Assembly (NCBI RefSeq): GCF_006385135.1
Contig: NZ_CP041025.1
Coordinates: 961,501-1,025,500, forward strand
From: Paremcibacter congregatus
GTDB taxonomy: Bacteria; Pseudomonadota; Alphaproteobacteria; Sphingomonadales; Emcibacteraceae
DNA length: 64,000 nt
Direction of reading: 5' to 3'
Position numbers and translations under genes: made by a program. Of the stretch, positions 44,741-54,656 are shown piece after piece. Each line of letters opens with the position of its first letter. Position 1 is the first letter of the stretch. Under the pieces are notes generated by a model, which saw only the letters and a list, made by a program, of their open reading frames with translations, searched no databases and was not told the DNA's origin.

Positions 44741-46227
44741 TCAAGCTGTCGAAACTGTTACATGAACATACTTCACTCCGGGATACGGATATCGCGGGGG
44801 TAACGGCTGACAGCCGCACGGTGAAACCAGGATACCTCTTTGCTGCCTTGCCGGGAACACAGGTGGACGGGGCGGACTATATTCTCAAGGCAATTAAGGC
44901 GGGCGCCGTTGCAGTTCTTTGTCGTCCCGATGCGGTCAGGGCCGATGTTATGGCGGCTCATGACAGTGTGATCTGGATCAGGGAAGATATTCCGGCGCAG
45001 GTGTTTGCCCATATTGCCGCCCGTTTTTTTGATCAACAACCAGAAACCGTGGCGGCGGTCACCGGCACCAATGGCAAGACAAGTGTTGCGGCATTTACCA
45101 AGCAGATATGGGAACATATGGGATTTAAATCCGGTTCCGTCGGTACATTGGGCATTAATGGCCCAGACAGCCATCAGGATACCGGCATGACCACACCGGA
45201 TCCGGTCACCCTGCAAAAAGCCATGCGGGATTTGTGTGAGGCCGGGGTTGACCATGTTGTGTTTGAGGCGTCCAGTCATGGTCTGGCGCAATATCGTCTG
45301 GACGGGATGAATGTGTCCGTGGCGGCATTTACCAATCTTACCCGGGATCATTTTGATTACCACGGTACGCAGGAAGAGTATTTTAACGCCAAGGCGCGCT
45401 TGTTTGGTGAAGTGATGAAACCAGGCAGTGTCGCCGTGCTCAATGCCGATTGTCCGTTGGTGATGGAAGTGGCGGATATTTGCGGCGCTCGGGGGCACAA
45501 GGTCATTACCATCGGGCACCACAGCGGGGATATTCGCCTGCTGCGTCAGCAAACTTCGGAAGTCGGGCAGGATATTACGATTGGTTATCAGGGCGAAATA
45601 TACGACCTGACCTTGCCGCTTGTCGGGTCTTTTCAGGCGATGAATGCGTTGATGGCTGTTGGTCTGGTGATCGGGAGCGAGGGAAATGTGGACCAGGCAT
45701 TCGAAGCCCTGTCCCATTTGCGCGCCGTTGAAGGACGTATGGAACAGGCGGGGCGGCATAAAAGCGGGGCGCGAATTTATGTGGATTACGCCCACACGCC
45801 GGATGCTTTGGAAACGGTGCTGACGGCCATGCGGCCCCATGTGAAAAACAAGTTGGCGGTGGTATTTGGCTGCGGCGGGGACCGGGACAAGGGCAAGCGC
45901 CTGATTATGGGTGAGGTCGCGGCGCAATTCGCCGATCGCACGTATGTTACAGATGATAACCCGCGGGGGGAAACTGCGGCGGATATTCGGGATCAGATCA
46001 TGCAGGGTTGTCCCGGCGCCATGAATATTGGTGATCGGGCCAGTGCCATTGGGCAGGCGATTGCGGATTTAAAAAATGGGGACATCCTGCTGGTGGCGGG
46101 GAAAGGCCACGAACAGGGTCAGATCATTGACAACAAGGTCGTGCCCTTCGATGATATTGCCGAAATAAGGTCGGCGCTCGCGGCGGCCCCCCTTCAACCC
46201 TCGCCACAAAGGAGGTACGGCGCATGA
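44737..46227 (+). CDS. murE: UDP-MurNAc-L-Ala-D-Glu:meso-DAP ligase
   Basis: 496-residue ATP-dependent Mur ligase adding the third peptide residue of peptidoglycan precursors in the cytoplasm. The ATP motif is GTNGKTS (110-116), with TTPDPVTLQKAM and HFDYHGTQEEYFNAKARLFG following. The meso-diaminopimelate specificity motif is DNPR (407-410), so DAP-type rather than lysine-type wall. Overlaps ftsI and murF by ATGA. Confidence 0.96.
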   Translation: MIKLSKLLHEHTSLRDTDIAGVTADSRTVKPGYLFAALPGTQVDGADYILKAIKAGAVAVLCRPDAVRADVMAAHDSVIWIREDIPAQVFAHIAARFFDQQPETVAAVTGTNGKTSVAAFTKQIWEHMGFKSGSVGTLGINGPDSHQDTGMTTPDPVTLQKAMRDLCEAGVDHVVFEASSHGLAQYRLDGMNVSVAAFTNLTRDHFDYHGTQEEYFNAKARLFGEVMKPGSVAVLNADCPLVMEVADICGARGHKVITIGHHSGDIRLLRQQTSEVGQDITIGYQGEIYDLTLPLVGSFQAMNALMAVGLVIGSEGNVDQAFEALSHLRAVEGRMEQAGRHKSGARIYVDYAHTPDALETVLTAMRPHVKNKLAVVFGCGGDRDKGKRLIMGEVAAQFADRTYVTDDNPRGETAADIRDQIMQGCPGAMNIGDRASAIGQAIADLKNGDILLVAGKGHEQGQIIDNKVVPFDDIAEIRSALAAAPLQPSPQRRYGA

Positions 46228-47657
46228 GCTTGACACCACTTTGGTCCAGCGCGGAAGTCGCCAAGGTTTTGGACTGTCGCGAAGAGGCTTCCTGGCAGTG
46301 CCAGGGTGTTTCCATTGACAGCCGTACGGTCGAGACGGGCGATCTCTTTTTTGCTCTGATTGGTCCTCATTCAGACGGGCATGATTATGTCAAAATGGCC
46401 GTTGCCAGAGGCGCCGTCGCGGCCGTGGTCAGTAAACCGGTCAAGGGTCTGGACCCCAAATTCCAGGTCAAGGTTGATGATGTGCAGCAGGCGTTGAACA
46501 AACTTGGCGAAGCGGGTCGGGCGCGGGTTGATATACCCATTATTGCGGTGACCGGCAGTGTGGGCAAGACCGGCACCAAGGAAGCTCTGAAATGTGCGTT
46601 GTCGCGCAATAAAAAAGTGCACGCCAGCGTGTTGAGTTACAATAACGATATTGGTGTGCCCTTGTCACTGGCGCGGATGCCGCGCGATGTCGATTACGGT
46701 ATTTTCGAACTCGGCATGAACCACGCCGGAGAGCTGGGTCCCCTGTCTAAAATGGTGCGGCCTCATGTGGCGATGATCACGACCGTTGAACTGGCCCACA
46801 GTGAATTTTTCGAAAACATAGAAGCCATCGCCGACGCCAAGGCGGAGATTTTTGAAGGACTGGAGCCCGGCGGTACCGTCATTCTCAATCATGATAACCC
46901 GCAGTTTACCCGTTTGAGTGATGCGGCCAAGACCCGGGGTATTGATCATATCATCTCCTTCGGTTCCGACGAATCCGCCCATATACACGTCATTCGTCAG
47001 GTTTTTCATCCCACCTGCAGCTGTGTTATCGCACAGGTGATGGGTCAGATCATGACTTTCAAGGTTGGCATGCTGGGCCATCACTGGGTAATGAACAGTC
47101 TGGCCATATTGGGGGCTGTAAAGGCGGTCAATGGAGATTTGGGCCTGGCGGGTCTGGGCTTAGCGGAAATGCAGCCGCTTAAAGGTCGGGGGCGTCGCCA
47201 TCAGATCTTTCTCGACCCGACAAATGAGGCCTCAATTCTGTTGATTGACGAGAGCTATAATGCTAATCCCGCCTCTATGCGCGCGGCGTTGCAAACCTTG
47301 CAGCAAACAACACCACAACATAAGGTGCGCCGCATTGCGGTTCTGGGAGATATGGGTGAGCTTGGCGACCAGAGCGCCATGTTGCATGCGGCGCTGGCAG
47401 ACGTGTTGAAGGAAAAAAATATTGACCGGGTTTATATGGTGGGGCCGCAGATGAAATATCTGTCGGACCGGTTGGATAAATTCCGCAATGCCGGCCATTT
47501 TCCGGATCGGGAGGCGCTGGAAAGTGCGCTTCTCCGGGATTTGCGGTCCGGGGATGTGGTTATGGTCAAAGGTTCGAATGCCAGTGGCATGGGCAAAGTG
47601 GTGGATAAAATACTGGACCTGGAAGGACCTGTGGCCAAACAGGCTGCCGCCGGGTGA
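46224..47657 (+). CDS. murF: UDP-MurNAc-tripeptide:D-Ala-D-Ala ligase
   Basis: 477-residue Mur ligase that attaches D-Ala-D-Ala to the UDP-MurNAc tripeptide. The N-terminal substrate domain has SIDSRTVETGDLFFALIG. The ATP motif is TGSVGKTGTKEALK, then YNNDIGVPLSLARM, ELGMNHAGEL and IDESYNANPASMRAAL. The gene is normal in length. A 114-nt gap with paired segments separates it from mraY, the largest gap between mraZ and ftsA. Confidence 0.96.
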   Translation: MSLTPLWSSAEVAKVLDCREEASWQCQGVSIDSRTVETGDLFFALIGPHSDGHDYVKMAVARGAVAAVVSKPVKGLDPKFQVKVDDVQQALNKLGEAGRARVDIPIIAVTGSVGKTGTKEALKCALSRNKKVHASVLSYNNDIGVPLSLARMPRDVDYGIFELGMNHAGELGPLSKMVRPHVAMITTVELAHSEFFENIEAIADAKAEIFEGLEPGGTVILNHDNPQFTRLSDAAKTRGIDHIISFGSDESAHIHVIRQVFHPTCSCVIAQVMGQIMTFKVGMLGHHWVMNSLAILGAVKAVNGDLGLAGLGLAEMQPLKGRGRRHQIFLDPTNEASILLIDESYNANPASMRAALQTLQQTTPQHKVRRIAVLGDMGELGDQSAMLHAALADVLKEKNIDRVYMVGPQMKYLSDRLDKFRNAGHFPDREALESALLRDLRSGDVVMVKGSNASGMGKVVDKILDLEGPVAKQAAAG

Positions 47658-47771
47658 AATTAAAGGGAACAGGCCTTATTCGGGCCCTATAATAAACAAG
47701 ATCGTTCCCTACAAGAATAGGGGGTCCCAAGGGGCCATGTTTCTTGATTTAGCGAGTTGGAAAGAAAGTTA
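47658..47771. other. murF-mraY gap with nested inverted repeats
   Basis: GGGAAC (47665-47670) can pair with GTTCCC (47704-47709), enclosing GGCC (47672-47675) and GGCC (47683-47686) as an inner stem. It may be an attenuator or mRNA-processing site inside the operon. No T-run follows, so full termination is unlikely. Confidence 0.3.
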
Positions 47772-48860
47772 ATGCTGTATCATTTTTTATACCCCTTGAG
47801 CGATGACTTCGGAGTATTCAATTTATTTCGCTATTTGACCTTTCGGGCGGGCGGGGCTCTGATGACAGCATTTCTGATCAGTTTCCTGATGGGACCTTCC
47901 GTGATTGGCATGCTGAAACGGCGCCAGAAAAAAGGACAGCCCATTCGCCTCGACGGCCCCGAAGGTCATATCATAAGTAAGCAAGGCACTCCGACCATGG
48001 GCGGATTTCTGATCCTGCTTGGTTTGTCAGCGGGCACGGTATTATGGACGGATATCACCAATCAATATGTCTGGGCCTGTCTGATCATCACGACGGGCTT
48101 TGGTCTTATTGGTTTTATGGATGATTATTATAAGATCACCCGCGCCAGTTCCGATGGCGTTTCAGGCAAAATGAAGTTGTTGATGGAAGTTGTCGTTTCT
48201 GTGGTGGCAATTCTGGTGATCCTGGACAAGGCGGGGCCTGAAATCGGGTCGCAACTGGCGATTCCATTGTTTAAAGACATGTTGATTGATCTTGGGTGGT
48301 TTATGGTGCCGTTTGGCGTCTTTATGCTAGTGGCGTCCTCCAACAGCGTCAATCTCACAGATGGCCTTGATGGTCTGGCGGTGATGCCGGTGATTATAGC
48401 CGCAGGCACCTTTGCCCTGATCGCCTATCTGGTGGGCAATGTGGTGTTTGCCAATTACTTGCAGCTGACTTATGTCGCGGGTGCCGGGGAACTGGCGGTC
48501 TTTTGTGCGGCGATCATCGGTGCAGGGCTTGGTTTCTTGTGGTTCAACGCCCCGCCGGCGATGGTTTTTATGGGCGATACGGGCAGTCTGGCGCTCGGGG
48601 GCGCCCTTGGGGCGGTCAGCGTGATCACCAAACATGAAATCGTCCTGGGGATTGTTGGCGGTTTGTTCGTTCTGGAAACTGTATCGGTTATTGTCCAGGT
48701 GGTGTCGTTCAAACTGACAGGCAAGCGGGTTTTCCGCATGGCGCCGATCCATCATCATTACGAGAAAAAAGGCTGGGCCGAGCCGACCATTGTGATCCGT
48801 TTCTGGATCATTGCGGTGTTGCTGGCGCTTGTCGGACTGGCGACATTGAAACTGCGTTAA
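47772..48860 (+). CDS. mraY: Phospho-MurNAc-pentapeptide-transferase
   Basis: 362-residue integral membrane enzyme making lipid I. About ten transmembrane segments. Signature motifs: [18 protein letters not shown], the catalytic aspartates in [35 protein letters not shown] and [20 protein letters not shown], and [17 protein letters not shown] near the end. ATG 47772 ([10 protein letters not shown]) is the family start; the frame extends a few codons upstream to a TTG. murD, expected next, is absent: ftsW begins 50 nt after the stop. Confidence 0.96.
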   Translation: MLYHFLYPLSDDFGVFNLFRYLTFRAGGALMTAFLISFLMGPSVIGMLKRRQKKGQPIRLDGPEGHIISKQGTPTMGGFLILLGLSAGTVLWTDITNQYVWACLIITTGFGLIGFMDDYYKITRASSDGVSGKMKLLMEVVVSVVAILVILDKAGPEIGSQLAIPLFKDMLIDLGWFMVPFGVFMLVASSNSVNLTDGLDGLAVMPVIIAAGTFALIAYLVGNVVFANYLQLTYVAGAGELAVFCAAIIGAGLGFLWFNAPPAMVFMGDTGSLALGGALGAVSVITKHEIVLGIVGGLFVLETVSVIVQVVSFKLTGKRVFRMAPIHHHYEKKGWAEPTIVIRFWIIAVLLALVGLATLKLR

Positions 48861-48910
48861 TGTGATAAATATTTTTTTGGGGGAAACTGGATAAATACTG
48901 AGATGACTGA

Positions 48911-50059
48911 ATGACCGTTTTTTCGAGAACCGATACCAGCCTGTTGAGCAACTGGTGGTGGACTGTTGACCGCCGCATGCTGATGATGCTCGGGCTGTTG
49001 ATCGGACTGGGCATTCTGATGACCTTGAGCGCCAGTCCGGCAATCGCCGAGAAGTTGGGGCTGGACCCTTTTCATTTCGTCAAACGCCAGATGTTTTTCA
49101 TTTGCCTGGGAGGGGTGATGATGTTCAGCATCTCGTTGCTGCCCATTATCTGGATCAGACGTCTCGGGGTCGGGTTGTTCCTGATCAGTCTGGTTCTTCT
49201 GGCCCTGACAATGGCCATCGCGCCAGAGGCCAAGGGGGCCCGGCGTTGGCTGCGCTTAGGCAGTTTTACCTTGCAGGCGTCTGAATTTCTTAAACCCGCC
49301 TTTATCGTCTTTACCGCCTGGATGTTTGCCGAGACACAGAAAACGCCGGGTTTCAAGGGCTGGACCATTTCCTTGTTGTCTTATGGCATCGTAGTATTTT
49401 TCCTGATCAATCAGCCGGATTTTGGCCAAACCATTTTGATTACCATCGTGTGGGGCACACAATTTTTTATGGCCGGCCTGCCAATGATCTGGGTTATGGG
49501 GCTGGCCGGTTTCGGTATTGCCGGAATTTTATCGGCCTATCTGTTTCTGCCGCATGTAACCAGTCGTATTGACCGGTTCATTTCACCGGAAACAGGGGAC
49601 ACCTATCAGGTGGATACGGCCATGAACGCCTTCCGCAGCGGGGGGCTTTTTGGACGGGGTCCGGGGGAGGGCGCAGTGAAAAAAATTCTGCCTGACGCCC
49701 ATACGGATTTCATTTTCGCGGTCACCGGCGAGGAATTCGGGATTGTATTATGTCTGGTGCTGATTGTGTTATTCGCGGTGATCGTGGTCAGAGGCCTGAT
49801 GAGGATCATGAAGGAAAGCGATTTGTTTATCTTCCTTGCCGTTTCGGGGCTGATGATTCAGTTCGGGGTGCAGGCCTTTATTAATCTCGGGGTTAATTTG
49901 TCTCTGCTGCCAAGCAAAGGCATGACCCTGCCGTTTATCAGTTACGGGGGATCGTCTTTTTTATCGACCGCCATTGCCATGGGAATGGTTTTATCTCTGA
50001 CCCGGCGTGGCAGCCGGGATAATCTGGAAAACCTGAATTCCGCCTGGAGACAAATATGA
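48911..50059 (+). CDS. ftsW: Septal peptidoglycan glycosyltransferase FtsW
   Basis: 382-residue SEDS-family polymerase with about ten membrane segments. Conserved: MTLSASPAIAEKLGLDPFHF, KGARRWLRLGSFTLQASEFL, QPDFGQTILITIVWG with the catalytic Asp, GRGPGEGAVKKILPDAHTDF, and the end TLPFISYGGSSFLSTAIAMG. It partners FtsI in septal wall synthesis. It takes the place directly after mraY, where murD normally intervenes. Confidence 0.95.
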   Translation: MTVFSRTDTSLLSNWWWTVDRRMLMMLGLLIGLGILMTLSASPAIAEKLGLDPFHFVKRQMFFICLGGVMMFSISLLPIIWIRRLGVGLFLISLVLLALTMAIAPEAKGARRWLRLGSFTLQASEFLKPAFIVFTAWMFAETQKTPGFKGWTISLLSYGIVVFFLINQPDFGQTILITIVWGTQFFMAGLPMIWVMGLAGFGIAGILSAYLFLPHVTSRIDRFISPETGDTYQVDTAMNAFRSGGLFGRGPGEGAVKKILPDAHTDFIFAVTGEEFGIVLCLVLIVLFAVIVVRGLMRIMKESDLFIFLAVSGLMIQFGVQAFINLGVNLSLLPSKGMTLPFISYGGSSFLSTAIAMGMVLSLTRRGSRDNLENLNSAWRQI

Positions 50060-50072
50060 GGAAGAACGGCGC

Positions 50073-51359
50073 ATGAAGAGACGGCGGACCAGTCATATTG
50101 TTTTGGCGGCAGGCGGCACCGGGGGGCACGTCTTTCCAGCCAGTGCCCTGAAGGATGAATTGATCAGTCGCGGCCATCAGGTCAGTCTGGTGACCGACGT
50201 GCGGGGCTATGGCTACAAGGATCATTTTAACGGCGCAAAAATTTATAAGATTAACAGCACGAGCTTTGCGGGGCGCGGATTGTTTGGCAAGATTCTGGCC
50301 CTGCCAAAAATTATTCTCAGTGTGCTTCAGGCGCGGTCTTTGTTGAAGACGATGCCGCGGCGTCCCGGCGTCGTCGTGGGTTTTGGCGGTTACCCCTCAT
50401 TTCCGGCGATCCGGGCGGCGGCGTCTCTGGGTATTCCGACGTGCCTGCATGAACAAAATGCGGTGCTGGGGCGGGTCAACCGTTTGATGGCGAAATCCGT
50501 TGATGCGGTCGGCCTGTCATTTGAGAAAACCCGCAAGGCGGAGTTTGAAAAATACGAACATGTGGTGGTGACAGGCAATCCGGTGCGCAAGGAGGTTGTC
50601 GAACTTGGGGATAAATTCTATCCGGATATCGGCGAAGATCGCATTTTCCGAATTCTGGTTATCGGCGGTAGTCAGGGAGCGAGCATTTTTGGTGAAGTGG
50701 TACCGCAGGCGATTTCGACCCTGCCACGGGCTTTGCAGCGGCGGTTGCAGATCACGCAACAATGCCGGGCCGAGGATATTGACCGGGTCCGGGCGATTTA
50801 TGCAGAGACCAAGATCGCGGTGGAGCTGTCGACGTTTATTCCCAATATTCCCGAATGTCTGGAATGGGCTCATCTGGTGATTGGTCGGGCCGGGGCATCG
50901 ACCATTGCCGAACTGACCGCGGCCGGGCGGGCGGGCATATTGGTGCCTTATCCCCATGCAACCGATAATCATCAAATTGAAAATGCCCGTGAAATGGTGA
51001 TCAATGGTGGGGCGTGGTTGTTTAATCAGAAAGAATTCAATGCCGCCGAACTTGCTAAATTACTGCAACGGCTGGCCAAACGCCCCCGGGATGTCTGGCG
51101 GGCGTCGGAAGACGCCCGGAAGGTTGGTAAACCTTACGCGACAAAGGACTTGGCCGATCTGGTGGAACGCCTGGCTCTGGTCAAGGGCAGTTGGAAAAGC
51201 ATAAAAACCCATGATGAGGATCCGGCGGTTCTGACGGTGAAAGTTGTACCGGTTCCGGACCCTATGTCCGATACCGCTACGGACGAGCCGTCTGCCGCCC
51301 AAGAGGACAAAGAGGTGGTAAAGGCGCCGATCCCTAATCCGTTAAAAGTCTTAAGATAA
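50073..51359 (+). CDS. murG: UDP-GlcNAc transferase MurG
   Basis: 428-residue GT-B glycosyltransferase that makes lipid II from lipid I at the inner-membrane face. Motifs: [19 protein letters not shown] near residue 10, [38 protein letters not shown] and [20 protein letters not shown] with [14 protein letters not shown]. The enzyme core ends near residue 370; an extra tail of about 55 residues follows ([20 protein letters not shown], then [11 protein letters not shown]), not present in the usual 355-360-residue enzyme. Its PNPLK motif also occurs in the FtsZ linker here. Confidence 0.95.
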   Translation: MKRRRTSHIVLAAGGTGGHVFPASALKDELISRGHQVSLVTDVRGYGYKDHFNGAKIYKINSTSFAGRGLFGKILALPKIILSVLQARSLLKTMPRRPGVVVGFGGYPSFPAIRAAASLGIPTCLHEQNAVLGRVNRLMAKSVDAVGLSFEKTRKAEFEKYEHVVVTGNPVRKEVVELGDKFYPDIGEDRIFRILVIGGSQGASIFGEVVPQAISTLPRALQRRLQITQQCRAEDIDRVRAIYAETKIAVELSTFIPNIPECLEWAHLVIGRAGASTIAELTAAGRAGILVPYPHATDNHQIENAREMVINGGAWLFNQKEFNAAELAKLLQRLAKRPRDVWRASEDARKVGKPYATKDLADLVERLALVKGSWKSIKTHDEDPAVLTVKVVPVPDPMSDTATDEPSAAQEDKEVVKAPIPNPLKVLR

Positions 51360-51370
51360 GTGAAGACCAT

Positions 51371-52813
51371 ATGAACAAGAATATACAGCCGGTCAAAATT
51401 GGCCATCCGATCAATATAGGAACGTTGCATTTCGTCGGCATTGGCGGCATCGGCATGAGCGGCATCGCCGAGGTCATGCATAACTTTGGTTATAAAGTAC
51501 AAGGCAGCGATCTGAGCGAGAACCCAAATGTGGCGCGCCTGAGGGCCATGGGCATCAAGGTTATGATCGGGCAGCGGGCTGAAAATCTTGACGGGGCCTG
51601 GGGCATTGTCTGTTCCTCCGCGATTAAGCCCGATAATGCGGAAGTGATCGCCGCCCGCGCCGCCAAGATGCCGGTAATCCGGCGGGCAGAAATGCTTGCC
51701 GAGCTGATGCGCTTGAAATGGTGTGTGTCGATTGCCGGTACCCACGGGAAAACCACGACGACTTCGATGGTGGCGGCGGTGTTGGATGAGGCGGCCTATG
51801 ATCCAACAGTGATCAATGGCGGCATCATTAACGCATATGGCACCAATGCCCGCCTCGGGGAGGGCGACTGGATGGTGGTCGAAGCCGATGAAAGCGATGG
51901 CACTTTTGTCAAGATTCCGTCAACTGTGGCGGTGGTGACCAATATTGATCCTGAGCATCTGGATTTTTATGGTGATTTCGAAGCGGAAAAAGAAGCCTTC
52001 CGCACGTTCGTCGAGAATGTTCCCTTTTATGGCTTTGCCGCCATGTGCATTGATCATCCGGAAGTGCAGGCCCTGATCGGTCGTGTCACCGACCGCAAGA
52101 TTCTCACCTATGGTTTCAGCCCCCAGGCGGATGTCCGGTGTATGGACCTGCGATTTGAAGATGGCAGCGCCCTGTTTAATGTTCATCTGACCGACCGGCA
52201 GGAAGATACCGTCGAGATCCTGGCTGATATCGCCCTGCCGATGCCGGGACGTCATAATGTTTCCAATGCGCTGGCGGCCATTGCCGTTGCCCATGAAATG
52301 GGTGTGTCTGGCGAAGTCATCCGCCGCGCCTTTGGCAAGTTCTCCGGCGTCAAGCGCCGCTTTACTCTGGTGGCCAAGGTCGGGGGGATTTCGATCATTG
52401 ATGATTACGCCCACCACCCGGTTGAAATTTCTTCTGTGCTTGGGGCGGCCCGGGAAGCCTATCAGGGGCGGGTCATTGCCGTGATGCAGCCTCATCGCTA
52501 CAGCCGGCTGGAAAGTCTGTTTGATGAGTTTTGTAGCTGTTTCAATGATGCGGATGTGGTGTTGGTTGCACCGGTCTATGAAGCGGGGGAAAAACCGATC
52601 GAAAATATTAACCGCGACAGTCTGGTCGATGGTATCCGGGCTGTGGGGCATCGTCATGTGATCGCCTTGGACGGACCGGAAAGTATGGCTGCACAGGTCG
52701 CGGCGGTGACGCAGTCTGGCGATATTGTGTTGTGCATGGGGGCCGGCAGCATCAGTCAGTGGGCATATGACCTGCCGACACCACTGGCCGCAGCCTTGGG
52801 AGAAAGACAATAG
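51371..52813 (+). CDS. murC: UDP-N-acetylmuramate:L-alanine ligase
   Basis: 480-residue Mur ligase adding L-Ala to UDP-MurNAc. N-terminal [23 protein letters not shown]-binding [20 protein letters not shown], then [40 protein letters not shown] and [18 protein letters not shown]. Length is normal. Its TAG stop shares a base with the murB GTG start. Confidence 0.96.
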   Translation: MNKNIQPVKIGHPINIGTLHFVGIGGIGMSGIAEVMHNFGYKVQGSDLSENPNVARLRAMGIKVMIGQRAENLDGAWGIVCSSAIKPDNAEVIAARAAKMPVIRRAEMLAELMRLKWCVSIAGTHGKTTTTSMVAAVLDEAAYDPTVINGGIINAYGTNARLGEGDWMVVEADESDGTFVKIPSTVAVVTNIDPEHLDFYGDFEAEKEAFRTFVENVPFYGFAAMCIDHPEVQALIGRVTDRKILTYGFSPQADVRCMDLRFEDGSALFNVHLTDRQEDTVEILADIALPMPGRHNVSNALAAIAVAHEMGVSGEVIRRAFGKFSGVKRRFTLVAKVGGISIIDDYAHHPVEISSVLGAAREAYQGRVIAVMQPHRYSRLESLFDEFCSCFNDADVVLVAPVYEAGEKPIENINRDSLVDGIRAVGHRHVIALDGPESMAAQVAAVTQSGDIVLCMGAGSISQWAYDLPTPLAAALGERQ

Positions 52814-53745
52814 TGAAGACGGCGATGAGTTCAGATGCATATCAGAAGGATGCCTTGCCGCGGGTGCGCGGTAAAATCGCCGCCGAGGCGTCGTTGAATA
52901 CATTGACCTGGTTTCGGGTTGGCGGGCCTGCAGATATCCTGTTCACGCCGGAAGATGTGGCGGACCTTGCTGATTTCCTTCGTCAAATTCCAGCCGATCT
53001 GCCCATTCTGCCGCTGGGGGTGGGGTCCAATCTGTTGATCCGCGACGGGGGGGTCGCCGGGGCCGTGATCCGTTTTGGCAAAAAATTCTCCGAAATCACC
53101 CTGCAGGGCGATGAGCTTGTTGTGGGGGCGGGGGCGCCGGATATTGCGGTCGCCGGCGCGGCGCGGGATGCGGGGCTCGCCGGTCTCGAATTCCTGCGGG
53201 GGATTCCGGGCACCATCGGTGGGGCGGTTAAAATGAATGCCGGGGCTTACGGTGCGGAACTCGCCGATATACTGATCTCTGCGGATGTCATGGACCGGAC
53301 CGGGGCCCTTACGACACTGACGGCGGCCGACCTTGATTTTTCCTATCGTCATTCAGCCTTGCCCGAAGGTTATATGTGTTTGTCTGTGCGCCTGAAAGGA
53401 AAGCCCGGGAACAAGGCGACCATTGCCGCCCGTATGCAGGAAATTGCCGATGCCCGGGAAGAGAGCCAGCCCTTGCGCACCCGCACCGGGGGCAGCACGT
53501 TCAAGAACCCGGACGGGGTCAAGGCCTGGGCCCTGATTGATGGAGCCGGATGTCGGGAACTGACCATTGGCGGAGCGATGGTATCTGAAAAACATTGTAA
53601 TTTCCTGATAAATACCGGGTCAGCGACCGCAGATGACATTGAACGTCTTGGTGAAGAGGTGCGCCGTCGGGTGATGAATAATTCCGGCGTTGATCTCGTT
53701 TGGGAAATTCGTATCGTTGGACGCAAGGCGGAGGATGTTTTATGA
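52813..53745 (+). CDS. murB: UDP-N-acetylenolpyruvoylglucosamine reductase
   Basis: 310-residue FAD enzyme making UDP-MurNAc. Motifs: LTWFRVGGPADILFTPED, LPLGVGSNLLIRDGGVAG (FAD), FLRGIPGTIGGAVKMNAGAY, SYRHSAL and GSTFKNPDGVKAWALIDGAG. The absence of the extra loop seen in E. coli MurB makes it type II. The GTG 52813 with GGGAGAAAG 7 nt upstream is chosen; the ATG 52825 is an alternative. Confidence 0.94.
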   Translation: MKTAMSSDAYQKDALPRVRGKIAAEASLNTLTWFRVGGPADILFTPEDVADLADFLRQIPADLPILPLGVGSNLLIRDGGVAGAVIRFGKKFSEITLQGDELVVGAGAPDIAVAGAARDAGLAGLEFLRGIPGTIGGAVKMNAGAYGAELADILISADVMDRTGALTTLTAADLDFSYRHSALPEGYMCLSVRLKGKPGNKATIAARMQEIADAREESQPLRTRTGGSTFKNPDGVKAWALIDGAGCRELTIGGAMVSEKHCNFLINTGSATADDIERLGEEVRRRVMNNSGVDLVWEIRIVGRKAEDVL

Positions 53746-54656
53746 GCCGGCATGTCGCTGTATTGAAAGGTGGATGGTCTGCCGAACGTGAGGTTTCCCT
53801 GGTCAGTGGCGCGGCTGTGGCGGAGGCTTTGCGTGGTAAAGGATATCGGGTGAGTGAAATTGACGCCAGCCCGGATTTGGCGGCGGACCTTGCCCGGATG
53901 AAACCGGATGTGGTTTTTAATGCCTTGCATGGCCGTTGGGGCGAGGACGGCTGTGTGCAGGGCTTGCTGGAAATTATGGGCTTGCCCTATACCCATTCCG
54001 GTGTTACCGCATCGGCCGTGGCCATGGACAAGGTGATGGCCAAAGTGCTGTTCCAGACGGTTGATATTCCTTGTGCTGCCGATAAAATTGTCACTAAGGA
54101 GACGCTTTTTGCTGCCGATCCCCTGCCACGTCCGTTTGTGGTCAAGCCATATAATGAGGGCTCCAGTGTCGGGGTGGTGATCGTCAAGCCGGGAGATAAT
54201 TTTAGCCCTGAGCAACCGGGACCCTGGCAAGACGCTGATGAATTAATGGTGGAAAGCTATTTGCCAGGTCGGGAACTGACCGTATCGGTACAGAACGGCA
54301 AAGCCATGGCCGTAACGGAATTGAAGCCGCGCTCCGGCTTTTATGATTATGAGGCCAAATATGAAGAGGGCAAGACCGATCATATCATTCCGGCAGAAAT
54401 TGGTGTCGAGAGGCTGTCACAGATTATGGATTATGCCGAGCGGGCCCATGAGGTGCTGGGATGTCGCGGTGTAACGCGGTCGGATTTCCGTCTGGATGAC
54501 GGCCCCGGCGGTAACGGTATACCGTATATTCTTGAAATTAATACTCAGCCGGGCATGACTCCCCTGTCTCTGGTGCCGGAACAGGCCCGTCATATCGGAA
54601 TTGACTTCGGGTCCCTGGTGGCCTGGATGGTGGAGGATGCGTCATGTGGCCGCTGA
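53742..54656 (+). CDS. ddl: D-alanine:D-alanine ligase
   Basis: 304-residue ATP-grasp enzyme making the D-Ala-D-Ala dipeptide used by MurF. Motifs: VAVLKGGWSAEREVSLVSGA near the start, NALHGRWGEDGCVQGLLEIM, YTHSGVTASAVAMDKVMAK, FVVKPYNEGSSVGVVIVKP, RDFRL-type RSDFRLDDGP, and ILEINTQPGMTPLSLVPEQA. The ATG 53742 overlaps the murB stop; the open frame upstream to 53700 lies inside murB. It overlaps ftsQ by 13 nt. Confidence 0.96.
   Translation: MSRHVAVLKGGWSAEREVSLVSGAAVAEALRGKGYRVSEIDASPDLAADLARMKPDVVFNALHGRWGEDGCVQGLLEIMGLPYTHSGVTASAVAMDKVMAKVLFQTVDIPCAADKIVTKETLFAADPLPRPFVVKPYNEGSSVGVVIVKPGDNFSPEQPGPWQDADELMVESYLPGRELTVSVQNGKAMAVTELKPRSGFYDYEAKYEEGKTDHIIPAEIGVERLSQIMDYAERAHEVLGCRGVTRSDFRLDDGPGGNGIPYILEINTQPGMTPLSLVPEQARHIGIDFGSLVAWMVEDASCGR

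Noticed and set aside
44773-45927. 384-codon open frame on the minus strand
   Set aside because: Antisense shadow of murE, whose motifs are unmistakable.
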